Positions 35,926 through 46,963 of a stretch of DNA of 64,000 nt are shown here, in pieces; position 1 is the first letter of the stretch; every line of letters begins with the position of its first letter. The stretch covers positions 6,577,804 to 6,641,803 of the forward strand of contig OZ038437.1 in the NCBI GenBank assembly GCA_964036275.1, written 5' to 3'. Below the pieces are notes generated by a model, which saw only the letters and a program-made list of their open reading frames with translations, was not told the DNA's origin and did no database searches. The translations under genes and the position numbers were made by a program. This DNA is from Litoditis marina (lineage: Eukaryota; Nematoda; Chromadorea; Rhabditida; Rhabditidae).

Positions 35926-36540
35926 TTTTGCTGCTCAGATTTTCTGCTCTCAAAAATTTCATATTTAGCTACTTAGTTTTATTGTAATATTTTATAAACC
36001 GCTTACATTATAATATTTTTTGAAAACGCCGGATGGATTTAATTTTTTTAAACGACATAGAATAATGCATCCGTCATATATATTGAATTCTATATCACAA
36101 CGACCACCTTTAGTTTATGTCCCCACTCGATATAAAGCGGAACTGATGATTTTTTGGCATTCACGCACGCGACGCGACAAAAATCAGAAAAGTTGAAATC
36201 ATTTTAACTTGAGGAATGTAAAGCAACGCGGGGGCTAATTCCACGAAGAACCCGGTATTTTGTTTATGTCACACGCGACGCGACAAAACTGTTACAATTA
36301 GAGTTTGCGTATGTTCTCGCAATCATAATCGTGATGACCACACTTTCGTGCGCGATATGATTTTTACTCCCCTACTATTGGGCGAGCCGGGTCCTTCCCG
36401 AACCAAACCGCGAACCGGTCACTGGAGAACCGAAACGACGGAAACGAACCGACTTTTTGACCGACCGGTTCTCCAGTGAATGCTTTGAACAGAACCGACA
36501 TTAATCATGAATCAATCGAACAAATCGTAAACAAGGTAAA

Positions 36541-36790
36541 ATGAGTGGATCCCGAACTTCCGCGCTCTATGCTTATGAGAACTTTTGCGCTCTTGATTAA
36601 CGTGCTCTATGCTAAGGAGAACTTCCGCGCTCTATGCCAAGGAGAACTTCCGCGCTCTATTCTAAGGAGAACTTCCGCGCTCTATGCTAAGGAGAACTTC
36701 CGTGATCTATCTTGAGGAGAACTTCCGCGCTCTATGTTAAAGAGAACTAACGCGCTCTATGCTAAGGAGAACTTCCGCGCTCTTTTTGAG
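36541..36790 (+). repeat. 25-bp minisatellite, about nine units
   Basis: The unit GAACTTCCGCGCTCTATGC plus TAAGGA is repeated head to tail with a few substitutions. It lies in clec-F sequence where lectin exons have been lost. The open frame through it is repeat-driven. Confidence 0.85.
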
Positions 36791-37354
36791 AAGAGGTTTT
36801 GTGTTACGAAGAACCCTCGCGCTGTTAAAAAATACGAGTGCGGCGAACATAGTGAAGACTCATCAAGCCTAGGCTCATCAAGGGAGGGACCCGGGCGTAG
36901 CCCGAGGTACCTTCCTTGTTATTCATAATTCATACTTCTCTGCAAAATACCAGTCATAACAGTACTCCGCAAGTTTTTTTCTCATTTGGCGCCAATAGGC
37001 GCCCGCGTTTGGCGCCAAGTGTCAGCCATGGCACAATAATTCGGGACATAGTTCAAAACCAATACTAAGACAACTGTGCTTTTGGCGCCTATTGGCGCCC
37101 GCGCCAAGCGCCAGACAAAACGTAAAAACACCAAACTTTCGGCACCGAGCTAACTTTGGGGTTCACAAAAGTTTGCCAAATTTCAGCCAATTTGGTTCAG
37201 TAACGGGTTTTTTCGCGTCGCGTATACGAATTTATATAAAATTACATGTCTCGAGTCATTCTGAGTGGAGGCATTTATATTGCCAATATTATTTCTCACT
37301 TGAAAAACTAAAAAAAAATGTTCGAAAATGAGTGAAAACAATGTTTCATGGATT
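36791..37354. other. No gene; GGCGCC-rich inverted segments
   Basis: Contains GTTTGGCGCCAAGTG and two copies of GGCGCCTATTGGCGCC-like palindromes (about 36990-37010 and 37083-37100). No coding signal. Confidence 0.45.
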
Positions 37355-37612
37355 ATAAGGAGTTGGCAACATGTCATGCAGTTTGCTAGCGACCAAACTG
37401 CAATTGCTGCTCGAGTCGGCAGCAAATTGCTGCCGACTGCAACAAATGTCGCGTGAGTTGGCAGCAAAAAGTATGAACGCAGAGTTGGCAGCAGATTGTT
37501 GCTGCTTGCTGCCGGCAGCAAGTTTTGCAGTCGGCAGCACGATCGATAATCACACTTTGCATGTTGCTGCTGCTGCTGCCAGAGTTGGCAGCAAAAAGTA
37601 TGAGCCCTGCCT
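37355..37612. repeat. GCTGCC-rich inverted-repeat element, copies 3 and 4
   Basis: Two adjacent GTTGGCAGCAAAAAGTATGA ends (about 37458 and 37582) with GCAGC-rich interiors, apparently nested or tandem insertions. Confidence 0.65.
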
Positions 37613-37780
37613 TTATCCCACTTTCCGCTGTGAACGCACGCGTGTCTTCGATTGCAAAGCTTGCTGGTTATGCTTTCGAATAGCGCGGTGGTTCGCGACT
37701 TGCTACGGAACTTTTGCTTGCAGGTTTGATTCCGCCGAGCGACAGAAATGTATAAATTTGGCACTCACTATAGTAACTCA
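37613..37780 (+). mobile_element. tRNA-derived SINE, copy 3
   Basis: CCCACTTTCCGCTGTGAACG, AAAGCTTGC, A-box-like TAGCGCGGTGG, B-box-like GCAGGTTTGATTCC (one base off) and tail ACAGAAATGTATAAATTTGG. Alignable with 30147-30350. Confidence 0.72.
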
Positions 37781-37927
37781 TTCATGCTCATCTTTCGTTT
37801 ACATTTCACAGCATTTTTGATGTACGAGACAGAAGTTTTTCTTTATGGTGCATAACATGTGATACCTGGGAACCAATTAGTGTATCCCCACGGAGACCCA
37901 TCAGTCCAGGACCAGTTACCAGTCAGA

Positions 37928-38604
37928 TAGGGTTGTTAATCAATTCCAAAAATCAAGTCAATTCCAATTCCAATTCTTTTCGTTTCTCAAAAACCACTCA
38001 ATTCCAATTCCAATTCTTTTTCACTTTTCGAAAACCACTCAATTCCAATTCCAATTCTTTTGCATTTCTCAAAACCACTCAATTCCAATTCCAATTCTTT
38101 CAGATTTTCAAAAACTGCTCAATTCCAATTCCAATTCCGATCAATTCCTCGAAATCTCAGATTTTCAATTCCAATTCCGTTGGAATTGATTGGAATTGAT
38201 TGGAATTGATTAGAATTGATTAGAATTGACTGTGTTTCCAACTTCCTGACAGTTTTTTTTCAAAAAACGAAGATAAACAATGTTCACTTTGATTCCATTG
38301 AACAAGAGACATAAGGAACAATGGTAAATTAGTAATGAAAGAGGAAAAACAGCATGGAATTGTAAATCAATTCTGAATCAATTCCGAGAGAAAATCGAGT
38401 CAATTCCAATTCCAATTCCAGTTGTTCTAATATACGAAAGAATTGGAATTGCAATTCCAACTATTTTGCACATACAAAAGAATTGGAATTGCAATTCCAA
38501 TTCTTTTCGACAGACAAAAAGAATTGGAATTGCTATTCTTTTGGATGATTATCTCAATTCTATCAATTCCAATTCCAATTCCAATTCCAATTCTAACAAC
38601 CCTA
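37928..38604. mobile_element. hAT-like MITE carrying an AATTCC minisatellite, inside a clec exon
   Basis: Termini TAGGGTTGTTAATC and TTCTAACAACCCTA are inverted and match the element at 8701-8892. It is flanked by a perfect 8-bp duplication CAGTCAGA (37920-37927 and 38605-38612); intact clec-G has CAGTCAGA once at this position. The interior is hundreds of bases of CAATTCCAATTCC and its complement, unrelated to the TTTCGAG filler of the other copy. It interrupts the CTLD1 exon of clec-F. Confidence 0.9.
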
Positions 38605-39371
38605 CAGTCAGAATATCATTCGCTCCAATCCAATAATCAGACAGACCCACGAACATCGATTTAGCAGTTTCTGAAATGCCCAGACTCGAACAATACGTCA
38701 TTAAAAATCAATTGGAAAATTCGTAATTAGCCGAACGTTAGTTAATTACAAATTTGTGAAGGCTCGGTATACACACTAACATCGAGAACATTGGCCAGGT
38801 GAAAAAACTTTTACGGCCATCCTGCTAAAACAAACAAACAATTGGTATCACTTGAAGGTGCTTGGTCGCAGAATTTCATTACATGGCATTATTAGTTTCT
38901 CTATCGCTTCCATCGACAGAGGTTTTGGAACAAAAGGGAATCATATTTTCCAAGCATACCTTCAACACGTGCTGCTTCGAAAGCGTTTTTGATTGAGACC
39001 AAATGTCCTCCCAAGCCGAGACAAATCTCTTCAGCAGAAAAGAAATCGATTTCTTCGTTCACATATTTGTAGCACCTGTGAAGCACTACACACATTTTTG
39101 GAATTAACTCCAAATCATCTCTGTAATTGAGAAAAATCCGAAACTTTTTCGCTCAATTCCGCTATCAGCCTCATCAACTGAATGCATCCTTTTTGGCGAA
39201 CGGCACGCACATTTGCCTGATATCTGAAATTCACACACCATTCATCTGATTGTAGATGATCGACTACCGCCTGCCCCATAATATTTAGTCAATTCGGTCA
39301 TGTGATATTGCAGTGAAGAGATATGAAAACAATGGAAAAAACGAACGAATAGTTTATTGTTTAATGAAACG

Positions 39372-42300
39372 TCATTCATACTCTGCCTTTTTGCAGACGG
39401 CGGCGCGCATGTCCCATGTGCACGGTATGTCGTTCCATTTTCCATGAACTTCACCCTTGAAATCTGTGTAGATCTGGAACAGATCGAACAATCATTTACT
39501 AAACTTTCATTGCAGAAGGCCGATTATGTAGTACAATTCCAACGCTTAATTCCCTCAAACTGCAATACATTTTTCAATTGCAGTTGGACGGACCGATGTC
39601 TCGGGAATGGCCTACTTTAACTAATCCTTGATTCTGATATCTTGTTTTAGTCTTCAATCCACGAAATTGTCAGTCATGTTAAATCCACACGTGTTGTGTA
39701 TCGTCTGCTAGTTTCATGTGAGAAATCGTGAAAATACTTTTCCGATTCATTTAACTCTCAGAACAGTTTTGCACTAGTATTAATCAACTAAATAATTTTT
39801 TATTTTTAGGAAAAAAAATATTTAAATTGTTTCCAAGGTTATACAGCCAGGAAGTGTGATTTTCGATGACAATTCAGATTATATTCCAAACTTGAAAACA
39901 TACTTCCACGCAGGCTTCCAAATCGTCGGAGTTGTCAGGTTCGGAATGTCCCCAGTTGATGTAGGTTGTCTGTTGAATTAAATCAGAAATCGAATCGCGA
40001 TAGATACGTTTTCGATCATTGTTCTAATGGTTATTCTCAGTGAAAAACTAGGCAAAAACTTTACTATGGATGTTTTAAAATTGAATTCAAAATATCACGC
40101 TGTGACAATATTTTAGAATGATTTGCTTTTGTTCTGAATGTTTCCGTCGTTTGCGGTTCTCAGCCGTCTCAGGACAGTCGGTTCCGTATGAATAGGGTTC
40201 GAAAATGGAAACCCTAATTCCAACCATGGTAAAAACAGTACGAAAAACATAGTGTACTCACCGGTGTTCCGTCAGTCCATTGCCAGCCGTTGGGCACCTT
40301 GTAAAGACCGATCTCCACACCTGGACCCGTCACCCCCGATGATGCAAACTCTGACAATTGATTATTGATTTATTAATTCATTGAATTACGCATATTCGTA
40401 CATTATAACATTGAACGAGATATAGAAAAAACGTAGAAACAGAATTAAACACAGAGTAGAGACAAAGTGACAAAGTGCGCACAGACAATCATGACTGACG
40501 CGACGTACAAATAACAGACATCAGTATGGAATTCATCAAACCTTTGCAAATAGTTTTCTACTTTTGTGAAGAGCGGACTCATCCGTACGATCAGCGCATA
40601 TTTGATCTACACACTCTGATTTGCTCGCGAGATGTCAATGATCGTTCTTTCAGCGATGCTTATTTCATGAACAACTCGAGAGCCATAAGTTTCTGATTCG
40701 TTTTTCGTTCAGTGGTCAGAGAAGTGTGCAAGTGTGCGCCCCGATTTGGCTTGTTGTTGTTCTGGCACACTTTCTGGTGAATACAACTATTTTGCGTGAA
40801 CTCATAGTTTTACTTTCTTGTTGGAACTCCGCGAGGTATGCGGATATCTGGAATTTGCATGCGAACATAGATGGTCCTTGTGACTGCGGTGAAAAAATAG
40901 TTGACGCTCATTTTAAAGAGAGATTTAAATTGACCGATTCAGCCCGATGGAATGTAGTCAAGAGTAAATACAGCACACTTCCGCTGGTTTCTTGCGCATT
41001 GTGCGCAAACATATCCACGAAATGTTTGAAACAAAGACGCCCTCGTAACTTTCGGTTTGAAAACAACGATTTTACACATCCGCACATTTTTCTGAATGAA
41101 AAACCTTGGATCAGAATCTATCATCTCTTGATTTTTTTTCAGTAAAATTGGAACAACGAACTACTCACCGGCAACGAATTCGTTCTCTTCATTGCTGTGG
41201 ATTGAGGCCAGATGACCTCCATTGTCAACGCACATTTGTTCAGCAGCCGCGGCATCTTTGAAGTGGTGAATGGTCTGCAAACAGAATGAAAAGGTGGATT
41301 ACACCAACAACTGGGCTGTTTTACTCATTTTCGTGGGTATTTTGTGACAGTAGAACTGTTATAAGAAGCTTACTATGAACTAGCTAGCAATGGTCTTGCG
41401 CATGTGAATAGAGACGACTGAGAAGTACAGAAAATTCCTCTGTTTCAAAGAAAAGGTTGTTGCAACGCTTCTGGAAAGATTTACACCTGCATCGGTCAGG
41501 ATTTTCTGATATTGGTGTCACTTGTTTTCTCATGTAGTAAATAGAACTCGTTGTACCTTGTAACAGGACTTGGTTTGTCCAAAATGCGCCCAACCGTCGT
41601 CGCACAGAGCTGGAACTTGCTATTTACGTGCGGATACCACCAAAACAGTAAATGTGTTTGCGAAATGATTCGCTAAATCAACATTTTCTTGTGAATCATT
41701 TTTCTTGTGTTTTTCTCTCTCTGGCTCTTTCTATGTGTTTATCTTGTTCAATGTAGCTGTGAATGTAATGTGGTAAAGTTTAGTGAAATTTCAAAAGATG
41801 GCTCAATAAACGGACTAAATCAATATATGAATTTCTTCGCGAAAAATGAAAGCTTCTTGGTTTCTGCTCTGAAGACGTTTGGGATTGAAGTAACAAAGAT
41901 GCAAATTGACCGCCTTACCCAGCCAGACTACTAGTGATAATGTTACCAAAATTTGCTACTAGTATCACCTCTTCTTGAACAGGTAGTTGGAGCGGCGGTG
42001 GTGGGGCATGTTTGACAAACTGGACATTGTGTCACGCTCTGTGAAACGTATGGAAGAGCGCACACGAACGGCTTGAATAAGACCTCAGCAGTTGCACTGT
42101 AACAACATAAACGACATGACGGCGCTTTACACATGCAACCGGGTTGCATGCAACCAAAACGCAACTTGGTTGCATGTGTATAGTTGTCGCTAACGGAAAA
42201 CCGTGAGGGTGCTGTATATCTTACTTTCCGCTGTGTACGCACACTTGTCCTTGATTCCAAAGCTTGCACGCTATATTCTCTGATAGGGTTGTGATTAGCG

Positions 42301-44959
42301 CCATGCTACGAATCTTTTGCTCGCAGGTTCGATTCCAGCGAGAGACAGAAATTTAAATTTATAAATTAGGCATGCACTATACAAAACCATTGGTTGCTTT
42401 CAAATGCAACCGGGTTGCTTTTCAAATGCAACCAAATTTTTCTTTTTAATTATGTTCAAATGCAACCAGGTTGCATTTGAAAGCAACCAATGGTTATGTA
42501 CACATGCAACCTGGTTGCATTCCGGTTGCACGCAATCCGGTTGCGTGTGTAATTGGCCTGACAGGACTGTTCAGATTCGCAAGACGACTGTCCTCCGTTT
42601 CTGTGTACGTTCAAATAAACTGTTCCTTCATAATTTGAATTGTACAGGTGTATTGACTTCTGGCAACGTGAAATTCTTGATTTTAATTTTCCCTTGAGTT
42701 GATGTCATTTTAATGTTATTTTACTAACAAAACTCAATATCTAGTCGTGTTCCGATAGACATTCAACGAACCTAGACACTGAAAATGAGTGAAATTTGCG
42801 TATTATTCATGATGTCTTTTTATGGATCAATCGAGATTATATTGATATTTTTCTACGTTTCTTAGGGTTGTAGTATGTAGCTCTCTGTGCGGTATTAACT
42901 ATGTCCTATTACAGATTGATTAAATTTTCGTTAACTTACTTCCAGAGACCATCTGCCAGCGAAGCACAAACGCCGCCTTCGCTTTTTTCATCATCTGAAA
43001 ATTCCGTAGATAATCAAACTTGTTCCATTCGTTTTTGTTTGAAAAAAAAAATTACGCAAATTTTTTTTTATTTTCGAATCAATATTCGTCATAGAAATGA
43101 CTCGTTCCGTGTTCGTAGAGAATTTCATTGCGAACAAACTCGGCTTCCGACTGATTCCAGAAATGCTCAAAGTTGATCTTTGAGAATTGTTTTGCCTATT
43201 GTTTACCGCATTGATTGCTCTTCCCCCTCTCTCTTTTTCGTTAATTTAAAGAATCCGTCCCGCTTTAATTTTGACTTCTGAGTTAACAATGTGACCCTAT
43301 GGCAAATGAAAATCATTATCAAAAATATATACTTCTATATCCCTATCTTGCTTCGTTTTCTCAGAAAAGCGGCTTACGTAATGACACCGATAGGGGGGTT
43401 GCGTACGGGGTATGCTCAAAATAGCCTATAGGAGTACAGAAATGTTCCTTAAACACTCTATCACATATAAATACCCATTTAAAGAATACAAAATGAAAAT
43501 AAATCTGGATGTAAATGAACTAAGTCAAGTCGCGTCACAGTGAAAATGTTCATGTCCCCATCTCATATGCTTGATGTTATGCAAATTTTTCAATTTTTTA
43601 ATCAAAAAGTTTTTCCATGGTCTATGGGAAGACATTAAGAAACTTTTTTGAGCTTTTTGAATTTTTCATGAAACTCAAATTAGAGCAGAACGGTTTCTTT
43701 AATATCGAGGCATAACACAACTTCGTGGTTGGGTGTTTGAAACATTTGAGTGTTTTCTTGTCATGAAACTTGAGGCACAATCCAACCTGTCATGAAATCA
43801 ATAAAGCCAACTCGGACAATTCAGACTTGCTCACCTTCAGACCATTGGGTGTAGTTCCATGTTGATCCGTCTGTCCAGGACCAATAATCATTGAGAATAT
43901 GATTGGCTCCGATCCAATAATCAAACTGGTCCAAAAACATCGACATGGCGGTTTCTGAAATTAGCAGATTTCAGAAATGCCTCTGTTAGATAAGCTTTTG
44001 AGGGTGATTTCTATATGTAACCTGATGTTTTGGTAACTTAACCGATTTTTGGTGACATATTTTTTAGGCTACTTCAATAGGTAACTGGTTGGTAACCTAG
44101 AATGAAGAACCGGCCACCTGTTTAACACAAAGTGTGGGTTTAACTGTTAGAGTTACCTGAGACAATTGGGGAACCAAAAACCGGTAAGGACACCGAATAA
44201 CCCGGTCACATATAAAATTGGACGATTTTGAGTTAACAGTCGAATCAGAGCGCTGAAGTTCACGTCACATGACCCACCTATTGTTTGTTGATCAACACGG
44301 ACAGATAACGTGTTTGTGAATTCAGAACTCAAGAAAGTAATGGTAACTTATTGTTCAATGCTTTAATTGGCGATGAATATATAAAATAATGCATAGTTAT
44401 TGAGCTGACCTTGGACTAGCGCTCCTTCAAAGGGGTTTCTAATAGAGGTCAAATGCCCTCCAAATCCAACACAAATGTCTTCGGCAGAGAGAAAGTCAAT
44501 CTCATCCCTCACAAACTTATAGCATCTGAGAAATTATTATTGTTTTATAGGCAATAAAAAATGCATTCAACGATGAAGAGGGGGAGGGGATAAATTTAAC
44601 ACTTATATTTCGCAATCTGAGCCAACTCATCTCAATATGACATTATATAATGAGCGCGTAACAGAGTAAACTATACACTACAAACCATTTTTATTTTCCA
44701 TGTCTCCATTTTCTCGTAATTGGAGTGCCACATATACCAATGTGGAAAGACATGTGTTCAATCGCGAATGAAAATTCTATTCTATCCTATAGAGAGGTAC
44801 ATTGATTGATGATTCTATCATTGGAAGTTGCTTTTGCTGATAAAAACTCACAAAAAAACTAACTCACCGATCGAACTCTTTTTCACAGATTATGTCTGTT
44901 GGACAAGCAGCCCAACATAGAGGCACCACAAACAGCAGCCAGTAACTGCCGGCACGCAT
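39372..44959 (-). CDS. clec-E: secreted two-CTLD C-type lectin, twin of clec-D
   Basis: Exons in transcript order: 44959-44868, 44525-44410, 43954-43835, 42994-42940, 42096-41969, 41609-41557, 41274-41169, 40350-40262, 39969-39904, 39473-39372; 927 bases, 308 residues. Signal peptide MRAGSYWLLFVVPLCWA. Domain order is as in clec-D, with CTLD2 carrying SEPDNS and KWNDIPC. I see no amino-acid difference from clec-D outside the signal peptide; the only change noted in exon 2 is synonymous (CCCTTC/CCCCTT region). The start Met is the ATG directly preceding the hydrophobic leader, as in its paralogues. Two identical secreted products from adjacent genes suggest dosage, or a very recent copying event. 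Confidence 0.88.
39515..39619. repeat. Palindromic CAATTG-type MITE, copy e
   Basis: Duplication partner of 27482-27586, identical as far as I can see, in the last intron of clec-E. Confidence 0.7.
42180..42383 (+). mobile_element. tRNA-derived SINE, copy 2
   Basis: Duplication partner of 30147-30350, in clec-E intron 4. Confidence 0.75.
43246..43702. mobile_element. 457-bp TTAA-flanked element, copy 2
   Basis: Duplication partner of 31213-31669, in clec-E intron 3. Confidence 0.75.
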
Positions 44960-45394
44960 TTTCTTTTATCGAGATACCAAACAGAAAAGTAATATATCAA
45001 TCAACGGTTTGCAATGAACATGAATAACTGGTTCCCTTATATAGAACAGAGAGGTCAAATTAACAGTGCCGACAGCCAAAACAACAATATATAACCATGC
45101 GTAGAACCAAAACATAGCGATGTAATTAATAGCATATAACAACTGTTTGTTGTTCATATATCTTTAAAGGCTCTTACAAGCACAATTGTTCACTGTGTAA
45201 ACCAAGCGAGTGTTTGGAAAGTAGCAACAACGGTACCGTTTGCATGAGCGCACGAAATTTTTCTGTTCTCAAACGGAATATCAACTTGACAAGTGAACTT
45301 TGAACATTGTAAGTTTGGCACGCCTGGCTAACAAAATAATCTTACGAAAAATCGTGCTTCTCATAACTGGGAACGTGCGGGTTATCGTGCGTAG

Positions 45395-45835
45395 CGCGGA
45401 GCGCTGCGCAGATTAGTTTTTGTTCAAAGGTCTGCAGACATTACAAAACAGATTATTACAATTTTCTTCAAAGTACGTCGACCATTTCCTTAGATTTTTG
45501 CATGAATCACTGAAGGGCAACACGTCTACAAGATACTGAGTTCACGTTCCAAGTAGAATTTAATGAGAGGAGTTAGAGGGCCCAACGTCTCGCAAAAATG
45601 GCTTCCGTGCGGGGCGGCGGCGGCGACAAAAGTGTCCGCCTTCTCAAATCTCGGCATAGTTTCGCACAAAATTAACTTATTCAAAAAATACTTACATCAT
45701 TGAAAAGCTCTAAAAAAAGTTGAGGTATACGTACTTTCCCGGTATGTCTGAAATTTGAATATTACGTGTGAGAGATGGATAGACCGGTTTCGTGAAAATA
45801 AAAATGAAAGAAGAGTTTAACGTATAGTAGGAAGA
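45395..45835 (-). repeat. Dispersed element, copy 1 (GCGCGGAGCG end)
   Basis: Aligns, in inverted orientation, with about 56655-57045: shared landmarks are GCGCAGCGCGG ends, a TCTGCAGACATT block, a CTACAAGATA block, and CGCGGAAGCCATTTT with its complement. Divergence is substantial. It accounts for part of the insertion near clec-G. Confidence 0.6.
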
Positions 45836-45904
45836 CGTTTTCCAATGAAGAGCTCATGACAGGCGGGTACAGCTTGGTTTTCACTCCTATTCACATGTCT
45901 GATT

Positions 45905-45970
45905 GGCGGATTGGATAAACGCTCTATTCACGCACGGCGAACGAAGGTTCGATTCCTGCCTGGAGTCTAG
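45905..45970 (+). repeat. tRNA-like module
   Basis: TGGCGGATTGG (A-box) and GGTTCGATTCC (B-box) with a partly pairing T stem but no acceptor stem. Not a functional tRNA; SINE head or pseudogene. Confidence 0.55.
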
Positions 45971-46150
45971 AGTGGAAAATTTGCTATCACTTGAACGAGG
46001 TTACAACTACACCAAACGTTCTGCACTACGGCACGGTTTAAAACTCCAATAGAAAAACATAACATTCCTTGTTTAGCTTATTGTTCAAAAATATCATTTT
46101 TTATTAAAAATGACCGTTACTTCGTAACCATAGAAAAAGAGTTCAATCAG

Positions 46151-46466
46151 AAAAAAACGAGTGTAAAGAAAGTAAAGATTAGTTTTGGATAAATATGTAC
46201 AAGAAATATAAAAGAAGTCCAATAAAAATATTTTGAGGAAAATGCTAATCTCGCTTCTCTTGAAAACAACGGAGTATAAGCTAGATTATTGTGAGTCGCA
46301 GTCAGAAGTTTTCTTCCGACAACCAAAAACTAGGTATCCTTTTTTTGAAATTCTGAACCGAGCGAGATTAGAGTTTTCCTCAAAATATTTTTATTGGACT
46401 TCTTTTATATTTCTTGTACATATTTATCCAAAACTAATCTTTACTTTCTTTACACTCGTTTTTTTT
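46151..46466. repeat. Long foldback, about 104-bp arms
   Basis: 46151-46254 and 46361-46466 are inverted copies with only a few mismatches (arm starts AAAAAAACGAGTGTAAAG). They are separated by about 106 bp of single-copy sequence. It would form a long hairpin in DNA or RNA. Confidence 0.88.
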
Positions 46467-46963
46467 ATACTAATTTGAAATATTGTTTTTTTACATCTAT
46501 CAAAATGAAGAATATGAACGGTACTCTAAATTCCTTCACTGAATAGTGTCTGAAAAATTGTAAAAGTTCCTCTCTGTGACAGAGAACGACACTGTGTTCG
46601 AGAAATTAAAAAAAGGTTGCCAATTCAACATGCATGTAAACATAAATCAGGTTGCTTGTGTAGAAAACAATTGGTTGCTTTCGATTGCAATGGATATTCT
46701 GAAATGCAACTAAAATCTCTCACATCCAAAACGTACAGTCTAAAGAGTCTTGGATTCAGAATCAACCCGTTTGCATTTGAATGCAACTAAAAGTATTCTA
46801 CAGAAGCAACCTGATTGTTCTTTGCTGGATTGCAGGTGTAAACAGCCAATGAGAATCACTTTCACCACTATGATCAATAGACGATGTTTTGTCATCATTT
46901 ACGGGGCCTGGACTCCGGAGGTCTGGCGTTGGTTTTTTTTCAGTTCAGTTTGTCGGATGAAAG

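Larger units (their letters stand above)
34111..39075 (-). pseudogene. clec-F: decayed two-CTLD lectin pseudogene
   Basis: Recognisable exons, in transcript order: 39075-38960 (CYKYVNEEIDFFSAEEIC), 38670-37866 (CTLD1 YWIGAN/NWSWTDG exon, split by a 677-bp transposon), 35734-35632, 34979-34882, 34764-34702, 34224-34111. Exon 1 (signal peptide) and the counterparts of exons 4, 5 and 6 (end of CTLD1, linker, start of CTLD2) are missing. The exon at 35632-35734 has an in-frame TAG (35696-35698) where clec-G has TTG. Splice sites and frames of the remaining exons are intact, so inactivation looks recent. The closest relative is clec-G. The region between 35760 and 37860, where the lost exons should be, is filled with repeats. 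Confidence 0.88.
26833..39190. repeat. Tandem duplication, unit 1 (clec-D + clec-F)
   Basis: This segment matches the sequence starting at 39191 (clec-E + clec-G). The left edge is at TTTGGC(A/G)AACGGCACGCAC (26833 and 39193). Offsets between copies are 12360, then 12033 after the 327-bp indel, then variable where later insertions occurred. Confidence 0.85.
44960..46963. other. Intergenic between clec-E and clec-G, with about 1.2 kb inserted
   Basis: Both edges align with the D-F intergenic region (32930-33400 and 33430-34110). About 45380-46580 has no counterpart there. The extra DNA includes a dispersed element (about 45395-45835), a tRNA-like module (45905-45970) and a long foldback (46151-46466). 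Confidence 0.6.

Noticed and set aside
35660..35987. Ala/Gln-rich frames on both strands
   Set aside because: They are six-frame readings of a GCTGCC palindromic repeat element.
36541..36790. CRISPR-like array
   Set aside because: The repeats are contiguous 25-bp units with no spacers, in eukaryotic DNA; it is a minisatellite.
37933..38199. Asn/Ser/Phe-rich 88-codon frame
   Set aside because: Entirely the AATTCC minisatellite inside the MITE at 37928-38604.
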